From Sphingomonas sp. SORGH_AS_0950 (lineage in GTDB: Bacteria > Pseudomonadota > Alphaproteobacteria > Sphingomonadales > Sphingomonadaceae), in NCBI RefSeq assembly GCF_030818415.1, contig NZ_JAUTAE010000001.1, positions 188,501 through 252,500 on the forward strand: DNA of 64,000 nucleotides, given 5' to 3'. Made by a program: the position numbers and the translations under genes. A model generated the notes under the pieces. It had not been told where the DNA came from, ran no database searches, and worked only from the letters and a program-made list of their open reading frames with translations. This document shows positions 15,967 to 25,322 of this stretch, one piece after another; within the stretch, counting starts at the first letter, position 1; the number at the start of each line of letters is the position of its first letter.

Positions 15967-18750
15967 TCAGCGTAGCTTGCGGCCGTGAACGTCCCAAACC
16001 TCGACCGGAGCGAGGCCCAGTGCGCGGATCTGCGGCTCGATGGTCGCCAAGTCGCCGATCACGACCCAGGTCAGTGCATCGGGCCGGAGAAGACGGCGTG
16101 CACTGTCCTGCATAGCCTGGGGTGTCACCGCGTCCAGCCGCTGTGCCAGCGTGGTCGGACGGTCATAGGCCAAGTGGTAGCTGCCCGATGTTTCCAGCGA
16201 ATCCAGAAACGCCGCGTTCCGCGAATAGCGAAGCGTCGCGGCGCGGATCATCGTGTCGCGCTGGGCATTCAGTTCCGCCTCCGTCGGCGGGCGCGTCGTG
16301 ACGAATTCCAGAAACTCGCGGCGGAGTTCGGCCAGGCTGGCGGCGGTGCGATCCGCCTGCACGGTGCCGCGCGCCACGAAGAGGCGACTGCCGCTCGGGG
16401 CATCCTGGATTTCGCCGCCAAAGCCATAGCTCCACCCCTTGTCCTGTCGCAGATTGGCGTTGAGCCGCCCCGATCCGATATCGGCCAGCGCGGCGACGGC
16501 GAGGTTCTCGGCCGCCGAACGATCCTTGTCGAAGGGCGGGATGAGCGTGCCGACCGTGATGCTGCTCTGCGGCGCGCCGGGCGCGTCGACCAGGATCAGG
16601 CGGGGGCCTTTGGCCTCGGACGGCGCGACCGGCATCGGCTGGTGAGGATGCGGCGCCGGGCCGCCCCAATTGCCGAAATATTTCTCGACCAAGGCCCTGG
16701 CCCGCTCGGGCGAAACGTCGCCGACGACATAGAGCGTCGCATCGCCCGGCACGATATGATCGCTTTGATAATCAAGCAGCCGCTGGCGTGAAACCGCATC
16801 GGCATCCTGTTTCGTGGGGATGTGGCCGCGCGGATCGGTGTCGCCCCAGGTCGCCCGGTTCAGCAGCGGCATTCCGGCCGCGAACGGATTGCGGGCCTTT
16901 GCCTCCACCCCGTGCATCGCATCGGCGCGCGCGTCTTCGACGGCGGTTTGGGGGTAGCTGGGATGCCGGACCAGATCGGCGACGAGCGCGAAGGAGTCGT
17001 CCAGCCGGTTGTTCGCCACGCTCCAGCGAACCGCGCTGCTCCATGGGCCAGCCTGGGCACCCATCTGGATACCAAGTTGCGACAGTCGCTGTTCGACCGG
17101 CTCGCCCGACCGGGTCCTGGCGCCTGCCCCCAGCAGTCGGAAGGCATTGGCGACGATGGTCGGTGCAACCCCCGGATCGGTCAGCGTGCCGTCGGCGAAT
17201 TGCAAGCTCAGGTCTACGGTGGCGGTTCCGGTACGCTGCGCGACCACCAGCTTGAGGCCGTTGGCCAGCGTCATGGTGGTGACGGGAGGAAAGACGATCT
17301 GTGATTTGAAAGGGCCGGGCGGCGGCATATGGCTGCGGTCGACATCCGCGCTGGCGGCTTGCCGATCCGGGACCGGCATCGTGACCAGCTCATAATAAGG
17401 GCGGTCGAGCCATTTCGCGGCAACCGTCCGCACATCGTCGGGGCGCGCTTCGTTGATCCAAGTACGTTGCTTCAGGAAATAGGCGGGATCGCCATGCGCG
17501 ACTTCCCCCTCGCCCAATCGGTTTCCGACCGCGCCATGATCGTCGAGAGAGCGAAGCAGGGAGGCGTCCGTGGCGGCGATGATGCTCTGTAACCGCGAAG
17601 GGGGCGGTCCCTTGGCCGCGTAATCCGCCAGTGCGGCGTCGAGCGCATGTTCCGCGACCTCGGGGGAAACGCCGGGGCGCAGCGCGATCGCGACGTTCAG
17701 GATGCTGCCCAGCGCGCTTTCGTTGACGGTCGCGGTCACGCCCGTCGCGACCTTTGCGTCGGTGACCAGCGCCCGGACGAGCGGCGCGTCCTTCGGCCCC
17801 GCCATGGCGCGCGCGGCCAGGAGCAGCAGCGTCGTGTCGCGCGGCGAGGTGTTCGGGATGGGCCAGCTGCGCGAAATGCCCGTCTGCGCGAAATCGCCAT
17901 AGAGGCGGTCGCGCCGCGTCTCGGTCAGCGACGGCGTCCATTGCAGCGGTCGGCTGATCGGCGTGCCGGGGCGGATCGCGCCGAAATAGCGGGTGATCTT
18001 CTCGCGCGCGGTGGCGACGTCGATATCGCCGGACAGGACCAGCACGGCATTGCCCGCGCCGTAATGCCCCTGGAACCAGCGCTTCACGTCATCCAGCGTC
18101 GCGCCCTCGATATCCTCGGTCGAGCCGATCGTGGGGTGGGCATAGGGATGACCGGCGGGATAGAAGGCAGTCAGGAAATGCCGCCACGCCATCTCCTCGG
18201 GGCGAAGTTCTCCCTGACGCTTTTCGTTCAGCACCACGCGACGCTGTTCGTCGAGCAGACCCTGGGTGATGCCCCCGTCCAGATAGCCCATGCGGTCGGA
18301 CTCCAGCCACAACACCGAATCGAGCGCGTTGGTCGGGACCGTTTCGAAATAGACGGTGTCGTCGGTGCGGGTCATGCCGTTGGCACCGACCGCACCGATC
18401 GCTTTCAGGGCGGCCATATATTCCTGGGGGCGATGCGCCGTGCTCTGGAACATCAAATGCTCGAACAGATGCGCAAAGCCGGTCTTGCCCGGCGGCTCGT
18501 CGCGCGATCCGGTCTTGTACCACAGGCCGACAAAGACCGACGGGCTGCTGTGATCAGTATGGACCAGCGCGGTCAGGCCATTGGGCAGGGTGAAGCGCTC
18601 GAAGGCCACGCTGGCCACTTGGGCCACGGGCGTGGTCGGCTTTGTCTGGGACCATGCGGGTGCGGGCAGGCAGGTCGCCGTACCGGCGAGCCAGAGAGGC
18701 CATAAAGCGCGTTTGGCAGATTTCACGTCGACGATCCCATCATGACCCAT
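15967..18750 (-). CDS. M16-family zinc metallopeptidase, exported, two-domain
   Basis: A 927-residue insulinase/pitrilysin-type peptidase. A basic start and hydrophobic stretch (ALWPLWLAGTATCLPAPAWSQ) form a signal peptide, so it acts in the periplasm. The inverted zinc motif HLFEH is at residues 94-98 and the third ligand Glu lies in the RVVLNEKRQGE helix. A second, inactive M16 half starts near residue 480 and includes LYVVGDVSPERARALVEKYFG. M16 enzymes degrade small unfolded peptides inside a clamshell. It heads an operon with the retropepsin gene and is divergent from the DUF58/VWA operon. An operator-like TGCAAG repeat lies 42 bases before the start. Confidence 0.9.
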   Translation of the reverse strand: MGHDGIVDVKSAKRALWPLWLAGTATCLPAPAWSQTKPTTPVAQVASVAFERFTLPNGLTALVHTDHSSPSVFVGLWYKTGSRDEPPGKTGFAHLFEHLMFQSTAHRPQEYMAALKAIGAVGANGMTRTDDTVYFETVPTNALDSVLWLESDRMGYLDGGITQGLLDEQRRVVLNEKRQGELRPEEMAWRHFLTAFYPAGHPYAHPTIGSTEDIEGATLDDVKRWFQGHYGAGNAVLVLSGDIDVATAREKITRYFGAIRPGTPISRPLQWTPSLTETRRDRLYGDFAQTGISRSWPIPNTSPRDTTLLLLAARAMAGPKDAPLVRALVTDAKVATGVTATVNESALGSILNVAIALRPGVSPEVAEHALDAALADYAAKGPPPSRLQSIIAATDASLLRSLDDHGAVGNRLGEGEVAHGDPAYFLKQRTWINEARPDDVRTVAAKWLDRPYYELVTMPVPDRQAASADVDRSHMPPPGPFKSQIVFPPVTTMTLANGLKLVVAQRTGTATVDLSLQFADGTLTDPGVAPTIVANAFRLLGAGARTRSGEPVEQRLSQLGIQMGAQAGPWSSAVRWSVANNRLDDSFALVADLVRHPSYPQTAVEDARADAMHGVEAKARNPFAAGMPLLNRATWGDTDPRGHIPTKQDADAVSRQRLLDYQSDHIVPGDATLYVVGDVSPERARALVEKYFGNWGGPAPHPHQPMPVAPSEAKGPRLILVDAPGAPQSSITVGTLIPPFDKDRSAAENLAVAALADIGSGRLNANLRQDKGWSYGFGGEIQDAPSGSRLFVARGTVQADRTAASLAELRREFLEFVTTRPPTEAELNAQRDTMIRAATLRYSRNAAFLDSLETSGSYHLAYDRPTTLAQRLDAVTPQAMQDSARRLLRPDALTWVVIGDLATIEPQIRALGLAPVEVWDVHGRKLR

Positions 18751-18791
18751 GCCCCATGTTCATGGCGACGACCCACAGGAACCATGATTTG

Positions 18792-18808
18792 CTTGCATCA
18801 GCCTTGCA
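18792..18808 (-). promoter_or_regulatory. TGCAAG tandem operator, copy A (M16 gene)
   Basis: Read on the minus strand: TGCAAGGCTGATGCAAG, two identical hexamers with starts 11 bases apart, pointing at the M16 gene. One of four copies in the window (also 18842, 32165, 36190). The 11-bp direct-repeat pitch fits an OmpR/PhoB-type regulator dimer on one DNA face. Confidence 0.7.
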
Positions 18809-18841
18809 GGAACCGGGCTCGTCGGTATCGCGCGACAAGGG

Positions 18842-18858
18842 GGCAAGGTTGGTGCAAG
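18842..18858 (+). promoter_or_regulatory. TGCAAG tandem operator, copy B (membrane operon)
   Basis: GGCAAGGTTGGTGCAAG, followed by CC as in copies C and D; 11-base pitch. It points at the gene starting at 18910, 51 bases on. Copies A and B face away from each other in the same 159-base divergent promoter region. Confidence 0.7.
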
Positions 18859-18909
18859 CCAGCCGCCTTAGACCCTTGGGCTTGTCCCGAATTGGGGGCG
18901 GGGACGCGG

Positions 18910-20355
18910 ATGGACGATCGATCGGACGGGCTGCTCCATCAGCGGCTCGACAGGCTGGAGGAGAAGGGGCGCGCGACGCTGGCCGCGGCCGCGCGCGGGG
19001 CGGCCTGGCGTGACGGGGGCGATCTGGCCCTGCGGAGTTCGATCGTCGTGCCGGTCCTGGTGCTGGCCTGGGCGATGATACGGCCCGTGGCGGCTCTCCC
19101 GGCTATCGTGTTTTCTGTCGTCGTGCCGTTGGTCGTGATGCTGCTGGTGGTTGCCGTGCGGATGGCGCGGTTCCGGGTGGAGCGTCGCGCCGCGCTGGCC
19201 TCGGTCGACCGCGCGCTGGCGCTGAAGGACCGGGCGGTCATCACGGCCGAATTCCTGGCGGATGACCGGCCGGACGGCTTCCGCCAAGCGGCCCTTCAGG
19301 AGGCGATGCCATGGCTGGATCGTGCCCTGTCGGCGCAGGTCGATGGGGAAGCCCGGTCTGCGCAATATGGTCGGTATCGATGGGTCATGCCCGTATTGGC
19401 GTTGGTCGTCTTGATAGCGGCCTTGGCTCTTCGGTCGCCTTTATCCGTCCAGTCGGGCGGGGGGGGATTCTCCGCCCTGCATCAGGTCGCCATGGCCCTT
19501 GGTCTTCGCCCGGATGGGCGAGGAGCCGAAGTCGACCGAAACGTCGGGGGTGGGGAGGGTAGCGGCCGGGATGCATCGGCGGGTGCGACGGGTGGCGGCG
19601 CGGCGGGCGATTCGTCCGCGAGCGCGGTCGGGGCGTCCGCCGTGGCGAAAGCGGGTGGCGGTTCCGACGATACCGCCATGCCCCTCGGTCAGTCGCAAGG
19701 CGGCGGAAGTGGCGCATCGCCATCGTCGGGCAGCGGGCGGGGCAACGGAGTGGGGGGCACCGGGCGCATGGCGGAGGCGGACAGCACCGGGCTGTCGGGC
19801 AAGGGACCGGACGGCCAGCGCGCCGAGGATGCCAAGACGCGCGGTGATGGTCAGGCCATGGCGGCCGAAAGCCGTGCGATGCCGCCGCAAGGGGCGCAGA
19901 ATGGCGCGGCGGCGGGTGTGTCCGCCCCGGCCAGTTCGCCGCCCGCGCCGCGTAATCCGGGTGGCAGTCAGGGGCAGCAGTCTTCGGGCTCGCGCAACCG
20001 GCAACAGTCGGGCCAGCAATCGCAAGGTTCGGGCAGTTCGGGCCGAGCCAACAATAACGGGCAGCAAGGCTCCAATCGCGGCGATGGTCTGGAAGGGGCC
20101 AAGCGGGCGCGCGGATCGTCGTCGCTGATGCTGGCGGTACCGATGGAGGATCGGGTTATCGGTACGGTCAATGCCGGGGCGGTCAGCAGCACGACGCGTA
20201 ACGCCTCTCCGCGCGCCATGACGGCGGGCGCGGTTGCGGCCCAGCCGCGCGGGGCCGGACAGGGGCCGGACGCATCGCTGCCCGAGCGCACCCGTAGCGT
20301 GCAGGAGGATCGGCTGCTCGAACGCTATTTCGCCCGACCGGGAGTAGGGCGGTGA
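18910..20355 (+). CDS. Membrane protein with long Gly/Ser/Gln-rich periplasmic-type tail
   Basis: A 481-residue protein I cannot place in a family. Residues 1-40 are charged and helical (LHQRLDRLEEKGRATLAAAARG). Two hydrophobic helices follow at about 42-82, an amphipathic region (LASVDRALALKDRAVITAEFL), and a third helix at about 162-180 (VMPVLALVVLIAALAL). Residues 215-400 are low-complexity Gly/Ser/Ala/Gln, then a better-defined C-terminal end (SSSLMLAVPMEDRVIGTVN, ERTRSVQEDRLLERYFARP). First gene of the operon; its stop overlaps the DUF58 start. Its place matches the membrane subunit often found beside MoxR/DUF58 genes. Start chosen at the ATG 51 bases after operator B. Confidence 0.75.
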   Translation: MDDRSDGLLHQRLDRLEEKGRATLAAAARGAAWRDGGDLALRSSIVVPVLVLAWAMIRPVAALPAIVFSVVVPLVVMLLVVAVRMARFRVERRAALASVDRALALKDRAVITAEFLADDRPDGFRQAALQEAMPWLDRALSAQVDGEARSAQYGRYRWVMPVLALVVLIAALALRSPLSVQSGGGGFSALHQVAMALGLRPDGRGAEVDRNVGGGEGSGRDASAGATGGGAAGDSSASAVGASAVAKAGGGSDDTAMPLGQSQGGGSGASPSSGSGRGNGVGGTGRMAEADSTGLSGKGPDGQRAEDAKTRGDGQAMAAESRAMPPQGAQNGAAAGVSAPASSPPAPRNPGGSQGQQSSGSRNRQQSGQQSQGSGSSGRANNNGQQGSNRGDGLEGAKRARGSSSLMLAVPMEDRVIGTVNAGAVSSTTRNASPRAMTAGAVAAQPRGAGQGPDASLPERTRSVQEDRLLERYFARPGVGR

Positions 20356-21263
20356 ACCTGTCCAGCGCCCCCGGCTTCGACGAACTCTTCGATCCCGTCT
20401 TCCTCGATCGGGTCAATACGCTCACCCTGCGGATCGCGGCAGCGCAGAAGGGCGGTCGTCTGGCCGATCAGCGGACATCGGCGCGCGGGCAGGGATCGGA
20501 CTTCGCCGATTTCAAACCCTATGTCGCGGGCGACGATCTGCGCGCGATCGACTGGAACATCTATCGGCGGCTGGGCAAGGCGTTCGTCCGGGTGTTCGAG
20601 GAACGGCAGGACCTGCCGGTCTATATCCTGCTCGACGTGTCGCGCAGCATGTTCGTCGAAAGCCCTCCCCGCATCGGCCCGGCGATGCGCACCGTTCTGG
20701 CGCTGGCCGCCGTCGCGCTGGGGCAGCAGGACGCGGTCAGCCTGATGACGGTCAGCGACGATATGAGCACCGCGATGAAGAGCGTGTCGGGCAAGGGCGG
20801 GATCGCCCGCGTCGCGCATACCCTGGCCGATCAGGTGGCACTGGGCCGCAGCGCACTGGCCGGAGCGGTCGCCAGGCTGGCGTCGATGCGGTTGCGTCGC
20901 GGTCTGGTGATCCTGGTGTCCGATTTCTTCGACGATGATGGGCTGGAGGGGGTTCTCGCCGGGCTGGAGGCGCTGCCCCATCGTCTGCTGCTGGTGCAGA
21001 TGGTCCGCGCCTCCGACGCGGACCCGACCCTGCTGGCCGATCTGGACGGCGATGTGGTGATCGAGGACGGCGAGCGTGAGGGGGCAGGCATGACCGTGAC
21101 GCCCGAGCTGATCGCGCGCTACCGCGCCGCCTACCGGGATTTCACCGATCGTCTCGACGCCTTCGCGCGGCGGCGTGGTGCGACCCTGGTTCGCATGGAC
21201 GCGGATGGCGACGTGCTCGACCAGCTGGTGCCGGTGCTGACGGCGGGGAGCGTGCTGCCATGA
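20352..21263 (+). CDS. DUF58 domain protein (MoxR partner)
   Basis: A 303-residue cytoplasmic protein with the DUF58 core: GSDFADFKPYVAGDDLRAIDWNIYRRLGKAFVRVFEE (about residues 46-82) followed by a VWA-like fold. Its metal-site motif LLDVSRSM (Asp near residue 95) keeps the DxSxS pattern. A second acidic loop is LVSDFFDDDG. In known clusters DUF58 proteins are partners of MoxR AAA+ ATPases, and a moxR gene lies at the far end of this block. Its start and stop overlap both neighbours by four bases, so it is translationally coupled. Confidence 0.9.
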   Translation: MNLSSAPGFDELFDPVFLDRVNTLTLRIAAAQKGGRLADQRTSARGQGSDFADFKPYVAGDDLRAIDWNIYRRLGKAFVRVFEERQDLPVYILLDVSRSMFVESPPRIGPAMRTVLALAAVALGQQDAVSLMTVSDDMSTAMKSVSGKGGIARVAHTLADQVALGRSALAGAVARLASMRLRRGLVILVSDFFDDDGLEGVLAGLEALPHRLLLVQMVRASDADPTLLADLDGDVVIEDGEREGAGMTVTPELIARYRAAYRDFTDRLDAFARRRGATLVRMDADGDVLDQLVPVLTAGSVLP

Positions 21264-22858
21264 GCTTCACCCAGTTCGGCTGGCCGCTGACCCTTGCGGG
21301 GATGATCACGCTGGCGGGGATCGTCTTCCTGCTCCAACGGCTGCGCGCGCAAAGGCGTGTGCTGCGCCTGCCCACCGCCGCTCTGTGGGCGCAGGCGTTG
21401 CGCGATACGCCGGTTCGTGTGCTGGGGGGGCGGTTCCGCTACTGGCTGGCCTATCTGTTGGTCCTGGCGATCGCGCTTCTGCTATGGTTCGCGGCGGCTC
21501 ATCCGCAAGTGGCCTCGGCGACGAGCGGTGGTGGATTGCAGCGCTTCTACCTCGACAATTCGGCGCTGATGACCGGCGGCGGAGACCTCGCACGGGCGAA
21601 GCGGGCGCTGCTGGCCGATGTGCGTACGACCCCGGCCGACCGCCGCGAGGTGATCCTGGGCGATGCGGTCGGGACGCGGTTGCTGGTGCCGGGGGAGAGC
21701 GTGTCCCTGCTGTCCCGGCGACTGGACATGGTGTCGGCGGAAATCCGGCCATCGACCTTCGCCACCTGGGCGGCTACGGCCGATGCTGCCACGGTTCATT
21801 ATTACGGTGCCTGGGGCGCCGCACGCGCGGCCCCACATTCGGCGCGCCTGCGCTATGGCTATCTGGCCAACCCCGTGCCTGACAATCGCGGTATCGTCGC
21901 GCTGGGCGTCACCCCGGCAGCTTCGGGGCAGGTCGGCAAGGCGGACCTGCTGGTCACGGTCGCGGCGGCGGATCGGCCTTTGCCGACCGCTGCCGGTCTG
22001 CGCTGGACCGAGAATGGGCGCCGTATCACGCCGTCACGGGTCGAGGCATTGGGCGACGGGCGCTTCCTGGCGCGAGACATGAACGCCGCCGGTGAAGCGG
22101 TCGGCGTCGCACTCGCGCAGGGCGACGGCTTTGCGGCAGATGATAAGGCCGCGATACGGGTGGCCGATCGCCGTCCGATCAAGGTGGCGCTGTTAGACGG
22201 TACGCCGCCCGCCGTTCGTGCGGCGGTGACCGCGGACCCGTCCCTGACCGTCGTGCCCGCTGCCGAGGCGCAGGTCGTTGTGGGGAACCCGGTCGCGGTT
22301 CGCGTGGCCGGGCGGCCGGGCCTCATGCTGTCGGATGCGTCGGCGCAGACCTTTACCTTTGCCGGACCCGACGAAAGTCAGCGTGGGCCGCTCGCCGCGC
22401 GGCTCGATGCTTTGGGGTTGGCGCAGCTCGATGCCGGGGCGCTGGCGGATGCGCTGCACCGGCCGGTCGGCGTGGATGTCCGCGACGCCCGCCAGCGCCG
22501 GATCACGGCATGGCGTACGATCTTCGCGCCCGCTTCGCCCTTCGTCCAAAGCCCCGCCATGCCGGTCTTCGTCAGCCGGAGCATTCACTGGCTCGGGCAG
22601 CGGCAGCCTTGGCGCTCCTTTGCGCAGGCCGGGGACAGCGGCGATCCCCTGACGGTTCCAATGGAAAAGAGCGAAGCGACGGTATCCCTGACCGACCGCG
22701 CCACCACGCTGGCAGTAGCCGACACCAGCGCGCATCCGGCGGTGGCGAACAGCGCTGGGATCTGGCCATCGGACCTGCCCTTTCTGCTGTTGCTGCTGGC
22801 GGCGGGCGTCCTGCTCGGCATCGAGTGGTGGCTGGTGCAGCGTCGCGTAATTCCTTGA
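21260..22858 (+). CDS. BatA-like membrane protein
   Basis: A 532-residue protein whose first 85 residues match the aerotolerance-regulator N-terminal domain. It has two helices (PLTLAGMITLAGIVFLLQRL and YWLAYLLVLAIALLLWFAAA) flanking a basic cytoplasmic loop with the LPTAALW motif. A large periplasmic domain follows and one C-terminal helix (FLLLLLAAGVLLGIEWWLV) leads to a short basic tail. No VWA metal-site motif is visible, so it is BatA-like in topology only. It overlaps DUF58 by four bases and lies 13 bases before the VWA gene. Confidence 0.75.
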   Translation: MSFTQFGWPLTLAGMITLAGIVFLLQRLRAQRRVLRLPTAALWAQALRDTPVRVLGGRFRYWLAYLLVLAIALLLWFAAAHPQVASATSGGGLQRFYLDNSALMTGGGDLARAKRALLADVRTTPADRREVILGDAVGTRLLVPGESVSLLSRRLDMVSAEIRPSTFATWAATADAATVHYYGAWGAARAAPHSARLRYGYLANPVPDNRGIVALGVTPAASGQVGKADLLVTVAAADRPLPTAAGLRWTENGRRITPSRVEALGDGRFLARDMNAAGEAVGVALAQGDGFAADDKAAIRVADRRPIKVALLDGTPPAVRAAVTADPSLTVVPAAEAQVVVGNPVAVRVAGRPGLMLSDASAQTFTFAGPDESQRGPLAARLDALGLAQLDAGALADALHRPVGVDVRDARQRRITAWRTIFAPASPFVQSPAMPVFVSRSIHWLGQRQPWRSFAQAGDSGDPLTVPMEKSEATVSLTDRATTLAVADTSAHPAVANSAGIWPSDLPFLLLLLAAGVLLGIEWWLVQRRVIP

Positions 22859-22871
22859 GGGCCGGACTGTC

Positions 22872-25322
22872 GTGAGCATCACCTTCCTCTTTCCGGTCGC
22901 CGCCTGGCTATTCCTGCTCGTCCAGCCGGTGACCTGGTGGCCGATGCGCGCGCGGCCGCATTGGCGGCAGGCGGCGGTGCGGGTCGGAGTGTTCGCCTGC
23001 CTGATCCTGGCGATGATGCAGCCCAGCCTGGTGCGCCGCGATGGCGCGGGGGCACAGGTCTATATTCTCGATCAGCGGCCTGTGTTGGGTGCGGGCGGAC
23101 AGGCGGCGGCGCGACGCGTCCTCGACCGGCTGATGGCGAGGGCACCCGCCGATGCCCGGCTGTCGGTGATCCAGCTGGGCGGGGCGGCCAAGGAGCGCGT
23201 GGTGGTGCAGGACGGCTCGCTGTCGCTGGCGTTGCGCAAGGCGGCGGAGGCGATCCCGCTCGGCTCGGGCGGGGCGGTGACGCTGATCGGGAGCGGGTTG
23301 TCGACCGACGACCATTGGCGGGACGGTATCGCTGCGTTCGTCGCGCGGGGCATTCCGGTCAATACGATTGCCGTTCCCATCGCCCCGCGTCCCGCCTTTG
23401 TCGCCGATCTGCGACTGGCCCCGGCGCGGGTCGGTGAGACGTTGCGCGGGGATGTCGTGGTCGAGGGGGACGGCGCCCTGCATCGACTGGCGGTATTCAG
23501 CGGCGACCGGCGGCTGGTGACCAGGCCGTCTTTTCGCGCGGATGGCGAAACCCATGTCGCGGTGGATATTCCGACGGATCGTGCCGGGTTCCTGCCGCTG
23601 CGCGTGGAGCTGGACGGGCGCGGCGGCTTCGAGACGCTGGCGGCGGTTCAGGAGCCGCGCCATTTCCTCTATCTGGGTGAGCGGCAACAGGGCGCGGCTG
23701 GGCAGCTCCAGCGGCTGCTGGGGCCGAGCTTCGTCGTCGACCAGCGTGCACCAGGCTCGCTTTCGCAAGGGTTCGATCCGGCGCGCTGGCCGCTGGTCAT
23801 GATCGACGATCTGCCCGCCGCGCACCTACCGGTCGCCGCTCAGCAAAGCCTCAACCGCGCGGTGGCGCGGGATGGGACCGGGCTGTTCGTCTCGGGCGGC
23901 ATGGCCGCATTCGGCGCGGGCGGCTATGCCGACACGCCGCTCGGCGCAGCGTTGCCCGTCATCGCGCGCGGACAGGAAAAACAGGTCCGCCCGAGCGTCG
24001 CACTGGCGATCGTCATCGACAGTTCGGGTTCGATGCAGGGGGATCGGCTGGAGCTGGCCAAGCAGGTCGCGCGGCAGACGGTGCGCAAGCTGAACGGCAA
24101 TGACTGGGTCGGCGTCGTCGAATTCTATGGCGCGCGGCAATGGTCGGTGCCGATGCACCACGCGACGGACCTGCCCGATGTCGAGCGAGCGATCGGGCGG
24201 ATGCAGGCGCAGGGCGCGAGCGTCCTGTTTCCTGCGCTGCAAGAAGCGTTTTACGGGCTGAAGGACCTGGACGCGCGCTATAAGCACATCTTGGTCCTCT
24301 CGGACGGTGGCGTGGCGGAGGACCGCTATCAGCAGCTGTTGCGCCATATCGCGGAGAACCGGATCAACGTCTCGACCGTCGCGGTCGGGGGGCAAGTCGA
24401 TGACGAAAAGAGCATGGCCGACTGGGCGCGGGTGGGGCGCGGCCGCTTTTATTCAGTGCCGGACGAGTTCAACCTGGTCGAACTTGACTTCAAACAGCCG
24501 CAGACCCGGCCCGACCCCGGCTATCGCAGCGGGACGGTTGCGGTGCGGGAGGAGACGCGACCCGGCTGGTCGGACGGCGCGTCGCTAAGCGCCCCACCAC
24601 CGCTGTCCGGCTATGTCCCGACCCGCGCACGGCCGGACGCCCAGGTCCTGCTTCGCACCGATGGCGGCGATCCCATCGTGTCGAGCTGGCCCGTGGGCAG
24701 TGGGCGCGTCACGGCGATGATGACCGAGCCGCTGGGGGCCGGGACCGCGAATTGGCGGAGCTGGCCCGATTATGGCCGCTGGGTGGCGCGGCTGCTGGCG
24801 ATGACCGCGCGCTCTCGACCCGATCTGACGGTCGAGGCGTTGCGGCGCTTCGATCGGCTGACGATCACCGTGCGACGCAACGGGACGGGCACCATGAGCG
24901 GGACCGTGCCCGCGATCACGTTGGTCGACGCGAACGGACGTCCCCAGCGCCGGATCGACGGTCTGGAGGAGCGCGCGCCGGGCCTGTTCGTGTCGGACAT
25001 CGCGTGGCCCGCCGGGGAGCCCGCCCGGATCGAGGTGCGCGATGGTGACCATCTTGCCCGGACCGCCGATCCGGCCTCGTCCGATGTCCGGCCGGTCGAT
25101 GCGATGCCGGAGTTCATGGCGCTGCCGCTCGCCAGCCTGTCGTCGCGAACCGGCGGATGGCACCGCGACGATCCCGCCACCGCGCCGGGAGCCGTGCAGC
25201 GGATCGGCGGCTTGCGCGCGATCGACCTCTGGCCCTGGATCGCGTTGCTGGCGCTGGGACTCTATCTGTTCGACATTGGCTATCGGCGCTGGCCCTCGCG
25301 CCGCATCGCAGGAATTCGATGA
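22872..25322 (+). CDS. VWA-domain membrane protein
   Basis: An 816-residue protein. N-terminal helices (FLFPVAAWLFLLVQPVTWW and RVGVFACLILAMMQPSLV) are followed by a first alpha/beta region. A complete VWA domain starts at about residue 375: metal-site AIVIDSSGSMQGD (Asp near 383), QGASVLFPALQEA (Thr/Ser position) and ILVLSDGGVAED. A beta-rich region and a last helix (WPWIALLALGLYLFDIGY) follow. The order helix-VWA-helix places the VWA domain outside the cytoplasm. A complete metal site suggests cation-dependent binding of a partner protein. The stop overlaps the start of the TPR gene (ATGA). Confidence 0.88.
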   Translation: MSITFLFPVAAWLFLLVQPVTWWPMRARPHWRQAAVRVGVFACLILAMMQPSLVRRDGAGAQVYILDQRPVLGAGGQAAARRVLDRLMARAPADARLSVIQLGGAAKERVVVQDGSLSLALRKAAEAIPLGSGGAVTLIGSGLSTDDHWRDGIAAFVARGIPVNTIAVPIAPRPAFVADLRLAPARVGETLRGDVVVEGDGALHRLAVFSGDRRLVTRPSFRADGETHVAVDIPTDRAGFLPLRVELDGRGGFETLAAVQEPRHFLYLGERQQGAAGQLQRLLGPSFVVDQRAPGSLSQGFDPARWPLVMIDDLPAAHLPVAAQQSLNRAVARDGTGLFVSGGMAAFGAGGYADTPLGAALPVIARGQEKQVRPSVALAIVIDSSGSMQGDRLELAKQVARQTVRKLNGNDWVGVVEFYGARQWSVPMHHATDLPDVERAIGRMQAQGASVLFPALQEAFYGLKDLDARYKHILVLSDGGVAEDRYQQLLRHIAENRINVSTVAVGGQVDDEKSMADWARVGRGRFYSVPDEFNLVELDFKQPQTRPDPGYRSGTVAVREETRPGWSDGASLSAPPPLSGYVPTRARPDAQVLLRTDGGDPIVSSWPVGSGRVTAMMTEPLGAGTANWRSWPDYGRWVARLLAMTARSRPDLTVEALRRFDRLTITVRRNGTGTMSGTVPAITLVDANGRPQRRIDGLEERAPGLFVSDIAWPAGEPARIEVRDGDHLARTADPASSDVRPVDAMPEFMALPLASLSSRTGGWHRDDPATAPGAVQRIGGLRAIDLWPWIALLALGLYLFDIGYRRWPSRRIAGIR

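Noticed and set aside
25157..25318. Extended N-terminus for the TPR protein
   Set aside because: It overlaps the VWA gene and would bury the signal peptide that starts at 25319.
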